A stretch of DNA of 64,000 nucleotides from Lonicera japonica (GCA_021464415.1 CM038467.1:52805309-52869308); one strand, 5' to 3'; numbered from the stretch's first letter, positions 1 to 11,654 are shown. Notes: a model not told the origin generated them from the sequence alone. Program-made: numbers and translations.

Positions 1-878
1 AAAACGAACCATTTTAGCCATCTAACTTTGGAGCGAATACCACTTTGGTTATTCCATCCAATTTGGCAGTTTAGTTAGACATAATGAAGCCATGTGTGAG
101 AGAATGGTGTTTCAATTTTGTCATTCAATTAGACGGAATAAAATAGCTCAAGTTGCTCTATTTGGAGGAAGTTGTTGCAGAGAATGGCATCTTGTTCAAG
201 GAAAATGTTGTTTCGTGTTAATATGACCAAAATACTTTGAAATGAAATCATGTGCCTCCTCGCACATGGCTTATTTCCATTCAATTTAACAACCAAATTG
301 GGCGGAATGGTCGAACTAATACTCAATCTAAAATTAGATAGCTTAAATGGTTGATTTTATATATAGTTTGATGGACAAAGTAGTACCTGATCAAAAGTTT
401 AATTTGTGGCCATTCGAGCGGTTGGTCATACTACGTTGAAAAGAAAATAATAGTATTTTTTTAGTTTAATTCTTGTTAAAACATATTTGATTTATCCATG
501 CCTACCACATGTTGTTACTATTTATTTACTTAACGGTTGCACTCCCTTTTCTCCCGGTAAATAAAAAGTAGAGAAGATCAAAAGATAACGCAGTTGGGCA
601 CACAAACTGCTAGTGCGTTAATGCAAAAGCGCAATGACTGTGCTAGTGCTGGAGTTAACGCAGTTAAGCACGCAGCCTCCCAATGCATTAACGCGGCTCC
701 TAAGAACAAATTAATTAGCTCTAAGGCAATTTTATTCATGAACAGGAAGTAGTGAGACTTCACATTTAAAGTACATAAACTTAATACACAGTCCAAGTAC
801 AAGTCTACATTAATAACAAAATAATTATTGTAATTAACTTCCTCTTGAAATCCCATAGTCATAAATTAATAGAGGTAA
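1..878. other. 3' flank of the IAA33-type gene; no other gene seen
   Basis: The stretch is AT-rich and no protein-coding gene can be supported. Read on the minus strand it is the region downstream of the Aux/IAA stop codon. A canonical AATAAA lies at 736-731, about 145 bases after the stop, and is a plausible polyadenylation signal. Short GC-richer words around 590-700 (GCAGTT and GTTAACGCAG variants) recur, but I could not assign them to a known element. Confidence 0.5.
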
Positions 879-3800
879 TCAAATTCCTTCCCTTCCCTTT
901 CTTGAAGAAATTGCCTTTACTGGAAGTATCCGAATTCTCTTGGCCACCCTCACAAAATCCCTAGAGAGAGAAGAAAATCATAGTTAATTCACATTGTAAT
1001 TTGCGCTTTAAAGTTACAAACGTACCAAACACGTATATATATAATTGTCGTAATTCATGCCAAAGGCAAGATATCCTAATCCTCAAACAGAAAATTTAAG
1101 TATCCAGGATTGCCCTTAATAAGGTGAGACTATTTACAACCTCCATTTTTCTCACTAACACCCCCCCCCCCCCCCCCCCCACTTAATTTTGAATAGATCC
1201 ACTTTTAAGCACCCCCCTCAATTAACATATTTATTCTAAGGTAAAAAAATTAATCTATCAATTTATCCATAGGTAATAAATTAATCACACACTTTAAAAC
1301 GCCCCCCTTATATCTCACTAACACCCCCCACCCCCACATGATTTATTCACCATTCCCCCGCAAAACCCATTTACTCTCCCCACAAACGCTCTTCCCAAGC
1401 AAACCGAGTATTGCATTCAAACTCGGTTCTTTACCATTTTGACTCCAAAAATCAAAATTTCTACATTAAATCCAAGTGCAAGCATTACTGGTTGGTAGTT
1501 TGAACATTAAGTAAAAGTTTTGAATAGAAGAAGAAAGAACTTAGTGAAGGTGAAGAAAGAAGAAGGTGGTGATAATGGTGACATTCCAAAGAATAATGAA
1601 ACAAAAGAGGTATGTACATGTTTTTTGGAATATTAAGATGGATTAAATCTCTTATATATGATCCTACATTTATTTAGGATGAAGAAGATGAATGAAACCC
1701 ATAAAATATAGTACTTTTTATCATATGTCTAGACCATACTCGGCTCACATGGGGAGGGTAAATAGTCATTTACTCTCCCCACATCAAGAGAATAAATAGC
1801 ATATGTTCTCCCCACATGAGGAGAGTTTAACTTTAAAAAATTTCAGTGGGTTTTCAAGCCAATCTCTCCACTTTGGACAACATTATTACATTTACTCTCT
1901 CCTTATAGGGAGAGTAAATGGCAAATGTTCACCCCACATGAGGAGATTTTAACTTTTAAATTTTTCGGTGGGTTTAAAAGTCAGTCTCCCCACTTCAACC
2001 GAATTTATTCCATTTACTCTCCCCATATCAGGAGAGAGAACTGGAGGGAGACGGAGTGGTTGTGCGCCGGAGGGAGAGCGAGACGGAGAGGGAGAGGGAG
2101 TGGTCGGTCGTACGCGAATTAATCGTCGGGGTGGTCGTGCCCCGGAAGGAGATGCAGAGGGAGAGGGAGACGGAGACGAAGACGGAGAGGATTCTTTTTA
2201 TTTGAAGTTTTGTTTTGATTACTTAGGTTATAAATTAAATTTAGTTAAGGTTAATTATATTTTTAATTACATACTTTATATAAATTACTTAAGGTAAATA
2301 GGAGAGGTGAATAGAAGGGTGTTAGTGATCAAAAAATTATATTTGGGGGGTGTTTATGAGATGAGAGGTGTTAGTGAGATAAATGGTGGTTGTAAATAGT
2401 CTCACCCCTTAATAAAGAACCTATGTAAGAAAAAATAAACAAGTTGCCGGGAAAAAAGTGTTTGAAGATCGAATTGCAATAAATATGCTCCTTGCAAAGT
2501 GTACTCTATACGAACAAATTAAGTTTATATTTTCTTTGACAATAAAATTTGTTTCAAATCCACATGTTTGATACACTAATTATGTCCCTCCCAAAATAGA
2601 CCGTAAAAGTCGTTTGATCGTAAAATTAGAAAGAAAAAATAAAAAATCACAAAAATTATGAAAGTTGGAAAAATAGATGAATTATTTAGTGAGATATTCT
2701 CTTTCTATTCTTTATAGATTTTCAAATCAAAACTTTTACGATCCCCAGCGGAAAAAAATTAAATTCCATAAAAATTAACTTTCATATAAAAATTAAATTT
2801 GTTTCTAATCATTTTCTAACTTAACAACTAAATTTTATTTTAATTTGAGCGAGTGGTTATGGTTATTGCTAAAAGAACCTATCTAAATCCGAGAGATTAC
2901 GGATTCAAATCTCACTCAAAATAATAAATACTTCTTTCTTATTTGTAGTAAAAAAAATGTTCATCTTAATTTAAGAAATCACAAAAAACATTAATAATCA
3001 CGCTTAATTGAAAAATACCAAACACGTCTATATATAAAATCTTAAAAAGCCAAAAATCATTTCAGAGAGATTGAAGCTTTCTCAAATTTTTGATTTTTTA
3101 ATTTTATCTTCCGGGCTTTAATACTACAACAACAAAAAATAGTTACTTTAACGTAAGCATAGGGGCTCGAACCCTCACTTGCACTTAGGGTAATAAGGAT
3201 CTCAAATTCTCAATACCGCTGCACATCTTATCAATTTTTGAAAATTTTCTTTTAAATTACTTATACTCAAATACCACACACATCGCGTGTACACAAAAAT
3301 ATATATTACTCGTCTGTTTGTAAAGATATCATAAAAACACTTGGGTGTTAGCATGGTGAAAATATATAGGAGTGGATTTCTCCCATCTTACGTTTATGTT
3401 TGAACTATGGAAACCCTATTTCTCTTCCTTCGATCTTCCCCATAATCGACCACTAGGTGTATGCGTGTACCGTTTATATAAAAAATGACATAGTAGTGAT
3501 GATGTAAACTTACTTCCAATTAAGGTCACCAACAAGGAGAAGATCATTCTCCATATCTTCATAAGCAATGAGGTGACCAGGCACAGCATTTGACAAATCC
3601 AGTACTACTTGATGATGATGATCACCCTCTCCCCCTCCCACGTCATCCACAAACATCTGCCTGAGAGCCTTGGCTAGGCTATGGTAGCTTGCATGCTTAT
3701 GAAGGCTGATGCGGTGCCCGATCGAACGGCCCTCCAGCACCACCGTCACCTGCGGTGGCACCACCCTAGACAACACCAGATCATCATCGTCATCACCCAG

Positions 3801-3935
3801 CCGCCCACTTGAAAATCTCTGCTGCAGAGGATTATTGTTGTTAGTGTTGTTACTAGTAGGTTTAGCAAGGAATCTAGAGGCTAATTGCCACCTCCTCTTT
3901 AAGGAATCTTGTCTCTGAGATTCGATGCTGTTCAT
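879..3935 (-). CDS. IAA33: IAA33-type non-canonical Aux/IAA protein, two exons
   Basis: This is a nuclear auxin-signalling regulator. Aux/IAA proteins bind auxin response factors and each other through a C-terminal PB1 (domain III/IV) fold. Exon 1 runs from the ATG at 3935 to 3514 (140 codons plus 2 bases) and ends at a GTAAGT donor. Exon 2 runs from 960 to 879 after a pyrimidine-rich CTCTCTAG acceptor. The splice restores a Lys codon and gives the PB1 end DFVRVAKRIRILPVK, then AISSRKGREGI and TGA, for about 167 residues. The PB1 domain covers roughly residues 62-156 (VTVVLEGRSI, SYHSLAKALRQMF, IAYEDMENDLLLVGDLNWK). No EAR motif (domain I) or GWPPV degron (domain II) is present, as expected for IAA33, so TIR1-dependent turnover is not predicted. 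The N-terminus is Asn-rich (29-35) with five Asp at 48-52. The exon 2 assignment rests on reading frame, splice motifs and family match; no transcript evidence is available. Confidence 0.92.
1123..2406. mobile_element. Non-autonomous Mutator-like element inside the IAA33 intron
   Basis: The left end GGTGAGACTATTTACAACC is repeated inverted at the right end (GGTTGTAAATAGTCTCACC). Both inverted ends extend through a TCTCACTAACACC block, about 45 bp in all. The element is flanked by a perfect 9-bp duplication CCTTAATAA (1114-1122 and 2407-2415), the size typical of Mutator-like elements. The interior holds a run of about 20 C (1161-1180), several degenerate copies of a catttactctcccc...aggagag unit (about 1735-2035), and a purine-rich GGAGAGGGAGA tract (2040-2190). 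No transposase was found. Small frames at 1925-2297 read through these low-complexity repeats and are not credible genes. Confidence 0.85.
2840..2925 (+). repeat. tRNA-derived SINE head (degraded)
   Basis: An A-box-like TGAGCGAGTGG (2846-2856) is followed 44 bases later by a B-box-like GGATTCAAATCTC (2901-2913). This is the internal RNA polymerase III promoter layout of tRNA-derived SINEs. No complete tRNA cloverleaf can be drawn, so it is not called a tRNA gene. It lies in the IAA33 intron, antisense to that gene. Confidence 0.5.
3160..3228 (-). repeat. tRNA-derived SINE head (degraded), minus strand
   Basis: On the minus strand an A-box-like TGTGCAGCGGTATT (3225-3212) precedes a B-box-like AGGGTTCGAGCCC (about 3174-3162). 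The spacing fits a tRNA-derived SINE. It is near exon 1 in the IAA33 intron and in the same orientation as the gene. Confidence 0.5.
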
Positions 3936-4187
3936 GTTACTTTTCTTAAGGTTTCTCTCTCTTGTTTTTTTTTTTTTTTGTAGAGTGAGAAGGGTTTGGT
4001 GAGAGAAGAAAAAAGTTGAGAAAAGAGCTAACTAAATAGAGACGGAGGTCAGGGGAAACCGCTTAGAGAGTGGTTTAGTAGTCGCGAAATTGATTTTATT
4101 TCTAGATCTGACTAAGAAGTTTTCAAATTTGAATATAGTAATTGCAAGAAGTTTTGATGGCTAGTAAGAGACTTTTTTTTTTTACAA
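3936..4187 (-). promoter_or_regulatory. 5' leader and proximal promoter region of IAA33
   Basis: This is the only non-repetitive DNA between the start codon and the nearest upstream MITE, about 250 bp. On the minus strand it has a purine-rich, GAGA/AAGAAG-type tract followed by a 16-base A run just before the ATG. I saw no clear TATA box and no TGTCTC auxin-response core. The region is assigned by position, not by a recognised element. Confidence 0.4.
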
Positions 4188-4190
4188 TAA

Positions 4191-4668
4191 GCGTGCGTTT
4201 GATCGTAAGTATGAAATTTGTATGGAAAGAAAATAAGTTTCAGGCAATTGAATTGTTTAGAATTGAGTAGCATGACAAATTTAGTTAAATGTCTTTGATT
4301 ACCTTAATTTTCTTCCCGAAAAATATTAGTTGTATTGTGGCATTTTTAATGTAGAAAAAATTATTGATATTTTTTTTTACGTAATTCTATAGTCATGATG
4401 GATTTTGTTTAATTGATCTTGATTAGTAGATTTTAAATATTAAATTTTTATTAAATTTTGAATTTTGTATTTTAAGTTATAGTATTTTTAATGTAAAAAA
4501 TGAGTAAAATGTTATTTCGAAAATTGTGCAATTGCCTGAAAAATAAATACAACCCCCCCCCCCCCCTCTCCCCCAAAATAAAATGTTTTTCTTATTTTGG
4601 TGAAAAATGTAAGTGTGTGAGTAAAAGTGGAAAAAAAAATTCCCTAAAAAAAAGCTAATCAAACACTT
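4191..4668. mobile_element. Tourist-like MITE, degenerate, upstream of IAA33
   Basis: The ends are imperfect inverted repeats (GTGCGTTTGAT left; AAGTGTTTGAT in the reverse complement of the right end). CAGGCAATTG recurs inverted further in (about 4241-4250 and 4529-4538). A TAA trinucleotide flanks both ends (4188-4190, 4669-4671), as expected for PIF/Harbinger MITEs. It contains a 16-C run (4551-4566). No coding capacity was found. Confidence 0.5.
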
Positions 4669-4671
4669 TAA

Positions 4672-6021
4672 ATTATCAAATCAAATAAAAAATAAATATT
4701 TTCTATAGAGAAAAAGCCCAATCAAAAAGACCCTAACTAAAAATTAATTAAGATGTATAAAAATTGGTCTAAAGTCTAACCATGGCGTGATATAAAATAA
4801 AAATTTATTTAAAGGGAGAGGAAAAGTTAGTATTTGGAGGTGGGTGTGAGAGAAGTCAATTTAAGAGAGAGAGGGACACAAATGTCGGGAGAGGGTCAGG
4901 AAAGTGTCTGAAATTGTCATTGTTGCATTCACAATGTTTTTATCTCCCATGACTTAGTTTTTTTTTTTTTATCGTATGATACTTCCATATATGTGATGGG
5001 TGTGTAGGCTTTTCTTTTTAAACATAAGTATCTAATTTAATAAATTTTTTTAATATATGATGAAGTATCCAAATGTTCAACTCTATTGCTCTTTAGAAAT
5101 TTGAGTTTGACTCGGTGGTTAATAGTATAAATTATCACACAGGTCATCAAGATTTGAGCAATCCCTTCTTTTTCATCTTTCAAAAAACAATCGGATCTCA
5201 TTATCGCTTTATGTCGAAAAATAAAAAATATATTGGTCTCTAATTAAGAGCACGCGCGTGTGTTCAAGTCCAACAAAGTATTTTTTTTTATCTAAAAACT
5301 AAATCAAACGGTAATATAAAAAAATAATTTAAAATTCGGTGCGCCTTTAAAAGTTGGGACTCATCTATCCTTTCTATATTAGTATTAGACCATTTCCGAT
5401 GAAATATAATTAAAATAGTAGTAATAAAAAGAATAAGGTTCCACCAAGTATTAATTTTGGCACCGATACTTATGCAGATTCTCTTTCTTCCTATTCATAG
5501 TATCTTTAACATGTGTTTGATGAATACACATTGATATTTTTTTAAAACAAATAGGCAAATGAGCATTTAATTATTCATTTAGTAAACGATTAAATTTAAC
5601 AATGTTATGTTTCACATAATTATAATAGTTATTTTTTTTTTCCATAACAAAAATAATGGGCCACTATTTTTGACTAGCTAGCTAGAATACATCAGATTTA
5701 AATTTCAAATAAAAAATAATGAGAATTAAAGATTATTCAAATTCGAGGAAATGGTTATCTCATCTTTTCATTAGATCAATGGAATGAGTTGGGCCATCAT
5801 CTTGATTATTGAAAGATATTTTTATTTTATTTATTGAATAGTTGAATTTGATTATATGCTAATTGATTGTTAAAATTTGATTATGTCATTAGTGTGAATT
5901 TTTTAATTAATATTGTCAAAATTAATTATTCTTGTTATTTTAATTTTGTCATTAAAGATGCTCTTTAATAACTAAAACCTTAAAAAATAATCCTTAAATT
6001 ATTTATGTATCTATAAGATAT
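4672..6021. other. AT-rich intergenic DNA without a gene
   Basis: No gene is supportable. A weak SINE-head-like string at about 5112-5165 (TGACTCGGTGGTTA, then GATTTGAGCAATCCC) and a GAGCACGCGCGTG word near 5249 match motifs found again near 60860 and 63425. Otherwise the stretch is low-complexity A/T sequence. Confidence 0.4.
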
Positions 6022-6024
6022 TTA

Positions 6025-6412
6025 GGATATGTTTGGTGGGTGTTTATTTTTCCAGATTTTAAAACTCAAGTTAAAATCAATTTTACTTTTACACTTTCCA
6101 AAATTTATTTCACTTTACTTTCTCTCTCTAAAAAAAACTTTTAAAACAGCATAACTTTAAATCCAAAAATTAAAATTAGATAATATATATATATATATAT
6201 ATATATATTTGAAACATACACGTCGAGATCTATAAAATAATATCCATTATGACTATATTTTGAAAAAAAAAATTATGAGATTTTTTAGTTGGTTGAAAAA
6301 AAATCAAACAAAAAATAAATTCACTTTTCAACATACTTCCAAATTTTACCAAACGCCATATTTTAAAAACTTAACTTAAAAACTCAACTCAAAACATTTA
6401 TCAAATATCACC
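6025..6412. mobile_element. Tourist-like MITE with TTA target duplication
   Basis: The left end GGATATGTTTGGTGGGTGTTT and the reverse complement of the right end, GGTGATATTTGATAAATGTT, are imperfect inverted repeats. Both are flanked by TTA (6022-6024, 6413-6415). The length of about 390 bp and the trinucleotide duplication fit the PIF/Harbinger Tourist group. An (AT)n run lies inside (6183-6209). It has no coding capacity. Confidence 0.65.
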
Positions 6413-6639
6413 TTAGTGTTCTTGAAATGTTACATGGTGGTACTCCAGTTTAATAGTGATAGTTCACGTAGCAGTCAATAATCATGCATACAGTGAGTAA
6501 AAAATTTAAAAAGTGAATGTGTACTTTGGCTCTCACTTATAAGATCTGGAGTATGATCATGTGTTACTTAAAGAATATTGTCATCAAACTTACTCTTTTT
6601 AGCACTTTCAATAAGGGAACATCATTTTTTATATAGAGT

Positions 6640-7165
6640 AAATGATACCTGTGCTTCATAAACTATTAGAAGATTTTAGTTTGCACCCTAAATTAAATTT
6701 GACAACAATTTGCATCCTAAACTTCCAACTTCTTTTAATTGTCTCCCTTAGGCCATCTTCGGCCCAAAGAAAAAAATTTAGCCAGCACGATCAAATCACA
6801 TGAGGGATTTTTGTGGGGTAAAATTGCCACAACACAATGCATGAAACGAACAAAAAACTTAAAATTGTCATACCACAATACATGAAATTAACATAAAGTT
6901 TAAAATCGTAACAACACAATTTGCAAGCGTTTTTGACAATATATTTTAAGTTTTTTTACTCATTTCATGTAATATATTGTGACGATTTTACCCCCAAAAT
7001 GCCCTTATGTGGATTGGTCATGCTGTCGGATTTATGCTTTTGGCTAGAGATACCTTAAGGAAGTCGATTGAAATAAATCAAAAGTTTAGGGTCGTAAAAT
7101 TAGTTTACAATAAAAATTGAAATCTTCTAATAGTTTGGGGATATTCATGTCATTTAGTCTTTTCT
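6640..7165. mobile_element. Element with long inverted arms, likely a MULE-type MITE
   Basis: The left arm (GAGTAAATGATACC... AAACTATTAGAAGATTT) is repeated inverted at the right (reverse complement GACTAAATGACATG... AAACTATTAGAAGATTT). Homology continues inward through the CAACACAATGCATGAAA/TTTCATGTAATATATTG blocks, so most of the 525 bp could fold on itself. I did not find a convincing target duplication, so the superfamily is inferred only from arm length. Confidence 0.5.
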
Positions 7166-7364
7166 CCATCTACACAAAGTTTTACAAAATATAATATTTA
7201 CAAAGTAGGTAAAATTGCTTTAAATTCTATATAAAAAAAATAAAATATTTGCTTTAAATTTGAGCTATAATTTTCCAGATCCAGCTAAAGCTAGCAAAAT
7301 CCATTAAATGGTCTTCAATAGTAATTACTCAAACTCGCAGTCCTCTCACTTTATCTTCAAGTGT

Positions 7365-7422
7365 CTTCATCACCTACAGGAGTAAGTACTGTTCTTCATC
7401 ACCTACAGGAGTAAGTACTGTT
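7365..7422. repeat. 29-bp perfect tandem duplication
   Basis: The unit beginning CTTCATCACCTACAGGAG occurs twice head to tail without mismatches (7365-7393, 7394-7422). Perfect identity in otherwise diverged DNA suggests a recent slippage event. Confidence 0.85.
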
Positions 7423-7970
7423 CTTCAATTCTGTCTCATTTCTCTCTCTCACCTACATCTCATTTAATCAGCAATTAAAAGGAGAGAGAGATAAAAAAAT
7501 AAAAATAGCCAAAATTTAAATTTTTGCACAAAATTCTATTTATTTGGACAGCAAGAAAGTGAAAGAGGGTATCCTATCCAGCAGTGATTTTGATGGATCG
7601 TAGAGTGTACGATTGTATAGGTCCTTGTTATTTATAATATATAATTCAACTAATGGTTTTGCTTGTGTTAGTAATTATCTCTCCCAAAAACTTAAACTGG
7701 TAGGAGAAGTAACCGTAACTTAAACTGGTAGGAAAAGTAACCGTAATAAATATCATGCTTAACACCCTTCCTCACATGCGACCCCATACTCGTATGTGGA
7801 GAGCAGCTTGAACCTTGGACTTTCCAAAAAATCAAGCGCTAATACTATATTAGTAACTCTCTCTCAAAAGTTTAAACCGATAGAAAAAGAAACCGTAATA
7901 AATATCACACTACTTAACAGTTTATAAATGTGCGGGGTGGGTGAATGTATGTAGAAAGTTTGAACTGTAA

Positions 7971-8285
7971 GGTTCCGTTTGATAGGAACATGGAAAATGA
8001 AAATAAAAATAACTAATTTGGGTGAGAAGATGGAAAATAAGTTGAGGCATATGGTGAGATTCTCTCCATCTCAAGCTCATTTTTGTGAGTACATGTCTTC
8101 CATCCTCCTTTAATATTTTGTGAAAAAATTTTTTTCACCGTCACCCAAAGAAAATTGTGTCATGGAAAAAAGCAAAAAGCAAAAAGCAAGAGTTAATCTC
8201 ACCACATACCTCAACTTATTTTTCATCTTCTCACTTAAATTAGTTATTTTTTTTTTCATTTTCCACATTGCTATCAAACAGAGCC
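7971..8285. mobile_element. Tourist-like MITE, well preserved
   Basis: The element is 315 bp long and bounded by TAA (7968-7970, 8286-8288). The terminal inverted repeats begin GGTTCCGTTTGATAGGAAC (left) and GGCTCTGTTTGATAGCAAT (reverse complement of right). The arms are long, so nearly the whole element is an inverted repeat around a centre near 8125. The same family is present at 19551-19858 and, degraded, at 10691-10995. A 70-codon frame (8120-8332) is a by-product of the right arm. Confidence 0.8.
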
Positions 8286-8288
8286 TAA

Positions 8289-8915
8289 TAAATTGTTTTA
8301 TAATTTATGCAAATGATTCAATATTTATATAACACATATTTACTATTATCCACCGTCACAAGTCATTTCGGGAATACAAAAGTCTTGTCAGGTTTATTAT
8401 TTTTTTTAATTTTATTTTTCTGGTCTTTTATTTCATTAGAAAAGTTTCTTATTTTAATATAAGCATTTGAATTCGAATTCCTTGCTTAAACGAGAGTAAT
8501 AATAAAAATTCTTTGTCATTGTGCTATTTATTTATTTATTTTTGAATTATTTTTTATTAAATAATTTACATTCAAATAATACATATATCATGTGTGCACA
8601 TAAATCTAGTTAAAATAAAAATTTTAAAAATTAAGTTGTATTTGACAAAAGACACTCAATTTCAATTTTTATAGAAAGTCTTACATATGCAAGTGCAACC
8701 ATGTAAGCTTCCATAATAAAAAAATGTACTATAAAGTATAAACAAGGGCAATTTACGAGGGACCAATATTCTAATCAGTCTAATCACCACGTAAGAATGA
8801 TTTCAAAATTTTAATTTTTGCACAAAATCTAGTAGGCTGCATTCTTTTGAGATAATTTCTAATTCAAGGAAATTGATAAATAAAATGATTTCAAAATTTC
8901 ATGAATTTTTTTTTT
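8289..8915. other. AT-rich DNA, nothing recognised
   Basis: I see no gene, repeat unit or element end that can be supported here. The same applies to 7423-7967, apart from a short near-duplicate phrase (aaactggtaggagaagtaaccgt) at about 7696 and 7726. Confidence 0.4.
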
Positions 8916-8919
8916 CTAA

Positions 8920-9290
8920 GGTGAAGGAGGCTAAAGCCCCTAGAATTTTATTAGATCACAAAACAAATTTACATATTCAAAATCCTCATATCACATATAT
9001 CAGACGAATCTATCCTAGTAATACCAGTAAGCTTCCTAGGCATAATATTACTGCAAAAAATTCTCTCTCTCTCCTTGAAGCCTACATTAGCAAGAAAAAT
9101 AGCTACCTTATTACTTTCTACAAAAATGTGTTTTGCAAGAGCAAGCCATCTTCTGCAAAAAAAAACTTGTCAATCAACCTTACTTCAAATGCAATGGCCC
9201 ATGGGTTTCCTTTACAACAACCATCTGCATTCAATTTAATTATATCTACCTGCTCTAGGACAGCACCATCTAACTAACAACCATGGCTTA
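8920..9290 (-). pseudogene. LINE non-LTR retrotransposon RNase H remnant
   Basis: Translated on the minus strand from about 9236, the sequence reads IKLNADGCCKGNPWAIAF, the first-strand motif with catalytic Asp of the plant RVT_3/RNase H-like domain (usual form LNTDGxxKGNPGxAG). After a frameshift it continues WLALAKHIFVESNKVAIFLA, matching the C-terminal part of that domain. The middle of the domain is missing and stops follow, so this is a fossil of the 3' end of a plant LINE. A plus-strand frame at 8873-9277 is its antisense shadow. No poly(A) tail or TSD could be recognised. Confidence 0.65.
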
Positions 9291-10575
9291 GAATGCAGCA
9301 TAAGTACTGAGACTTACTAACGGCGTATGTTTCCTAAGATAAAATGATTAAAGGTTGCTCGTTTTTTGGTTGATATATATCTTGTCCGTAGGTGCAGGCG
9401 CGAGAAAGAATCTTAATTTTATTGATTGCTTAACAAGCTCATAAGAAGTGATCGATCACTTATAAACCCATCAATTTTCCTACAAAGTTCTCATATGGGA
9501 CTTAATATTTTCCCATTCCATTTTCCATCTCAAGTCACTTTGGGTGATAATCTTTCATTCATATCATAACCGTTTTGAGCAAACTACTATACAAAATTAA
9601 TGTATTCATGGAGGAAAACATTAATATATAACAATCTTTCGCAATCAAATGTGAAATCCTACTCAAAATTACCCTCAAAACGGCTCAAAAAATTGGTTTT
9701 ATACCCCATTTTTGCAATTTCTTATTCTTTATTGTATATGATTTAGAGAGAATGTGTTGATGAGTAAAATTGGATGAGAGATAATATTATAGAGTTTCAT
9801 TTAATTTGAAGTCTTTAATTCATCTAGCTATATTTTTTCACGTAATTTTGAAATAAGTTTGACAAATCAAGTGATTTACGTAATTCAAGAGTATTCTTTT
9901 AGAATAATTAAATCTCCATATTTTAAAATCCAATCAAATTTTAAAATCCTATAAATTAAGTAATTTCATAATCCTCTTAAAAAGTTGTGATTTAGAAAAT
10001 TCTGTGTTAAGTTACAGGGTATAATTTAGGCAATTTAAGAACACCACAATTTGCAAGATTTCAAGTTTTTTAAGATCTTATAGAATGTAGAAACTTCGTA
10101 AAATATTCAAAAACAACAATTTAAATATAAAAATTACGAGAATCTTCAAATCTCACTTCTAAAATAACTAAAAAAAAAACTTAAATAAAATCACCAAATA
10201 TATTTTGAGGGAGGCCAATATTATCATCATAAAATAAAACAAGTGGGCTATTTGTATATAGTGACAAAGTAGAGTGTGAAGTTAGAGAGGTCTAGAGTTG
10301 AGGGATGTTTGCTTGTGAATGCAAAAGTGGGTGTGCCGTACAAGGTGGGTATTTTATTGATATTGAGATTGTAAATAATTTATTTATTTATATTTATGGG
10401 GATTGTGATTTCTAAAATGAGTGAACAAAAAGCAAAACCTTCAAAATAATTTATTTTATGTTTTTTGAAGCACCTCAAAAAAATATTTAATTAAAGAAAG
10501 ATGCATACAAAAATTTAAGAGGAAGGCAATAGAATAAAGAAATTAAATAATTCTTGAAACTTGAAATTTGCATAA
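9291..10575. other. AT-rich intergenic DNA without a gene
   Basis: About 1.3 kb with no supportable coding frame, RNA gene or element boundary. Confidence 0.4.
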
Positions 10576-10579
10576 GCTG

Positions 10580-10640
10580 CGGAGAAGACCGCGCAGCGGT
10601 CGCCGAACGGCTCGCACTTTGACCGTTAGACGGTCGGGTG
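10580..10640. other. GC-rich island with two adjacent short hairpins
   Basis: In strongly AT-rich surroundings, GACCGCGCAGCGGTC and GACCGTTAGACGGTC lie about 20 bases apart. Each is a short inverted repeat able to form a stem with a loop of 4-5 bases, and they share the GACCG/CGGTC stem. No function is assigned. Confidence 0.55.
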
Positions 10641-10690
10641 CTTTCACATCAGATAAAATATGCCAGCTGATATTTGCACTTTTAAGTTTC

Positions 10691-10995
10691 ATTCGGTAAT
10701 AATATAAAAAAGAAAAATAAATATATTTAATTTAAATAAAAAGTTAAAAAATAAAATCGAGTTATGTAATAAGATACACTTTATCTCATGTTCATTTTTT
10801 ATGAATAAATGTCATTCATCTTTTATAATTTTTTGTGAATTTTATTTTTCCTCAACCATAAAAAAAAATTCTGTAGAAAAAGTAACAAAATAAGAAGACA
10901 CGTCACTAGATGTTTCAACTTATTTTTCAATTTCTCACAAAAACCAACTAATTTTATTTTTCTTTTTCTGTGTTATTATCAAACAAATCTTTAAA
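10691..10995. mobile_element. Degraded Tourist-like MITE, same family as 7971-8285
   Basis: The order of phrases matches the copies at 7971 and 19551: TAATATAAAAAAGAAAAATAA at the left, TTTTTTGTGAATTTTATTTT in the centre, and a TTTCAACTTATTTTTCAATTTCTCAC block with a TATCAAACAAATC end at the right. Terminal bases are eroded and no clean target duplication remains. Confidence 0.5.
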
Positions 10996-11654
10996 AACAC
11001 TTAGTTATATTCTATTTTTCATTCATTCGATAACAAATGAGTAGGGTTGGTAATGTTTGACACGACACACTAACTCGACAAGGAGTTAGCGAGTTTGAGT
11101 CAAGCATAAACGAGTTCGTATTAATTTCAGGTCAAACATGCTTAACCAGCAAACTAAATGGATTGTGTTTAGGTTAACCCGCTAACTCGAAATTGATTCG
11201 CAATTAACACGATTATTTTTATTTTATTTTTTGTAGCTATATATATATATATATATTATTTTGCCATCTTTCTTGGACAATTATATTTTTATTTTCAGTA
11301 TTGGTAGTAGATGATAGTTATTATGTTTTTTATGATAGATAAACTACTAAGTTTTTATGTTTTTGCTTTGGTGATGGAATGTTATATATTTTGACACTAG
11401 ACTATCATTCTTATATTATTTTGATAAAATATTGAATTTTAATATTGGGTGATACTTATTATTATTTATTCAAAATTTAAAATTATTATAAAATAAGTTA
11501 ATTTTTTTCACATAAGACTTAATTGTCATTATAATCTTAAAAAGTTAATTGTGTCATGTCGAATTGCAGGTTTAACGCGACCTATTTATTAAACGGGTTA
11601 GTCGGGTCATATCCTGTAACCTGTAAAATAAATAGGTCTTGTTTGAGTTAATAT

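Noticed and set aside
1925..2297. Two overlapping plus-strand frames rich in Arg, Gly and Glu
   Set aside because: They translate purine-rich tandem repeats inside the intronic MULE. Both frames are open because of low complexity, and no domain is present.
8120..8332. 70-codon plus-strand frame
   Set aside because: It lies on the right arm of the Tourist MITE at 7971-8285 and is an artefact of the inverted repeat.
8873..9277. 134-codon plus-strand frame
   Set aside because: It is the antisense of the LINE RNase H relic, whose minus-strand translation shows the catalytic motif.
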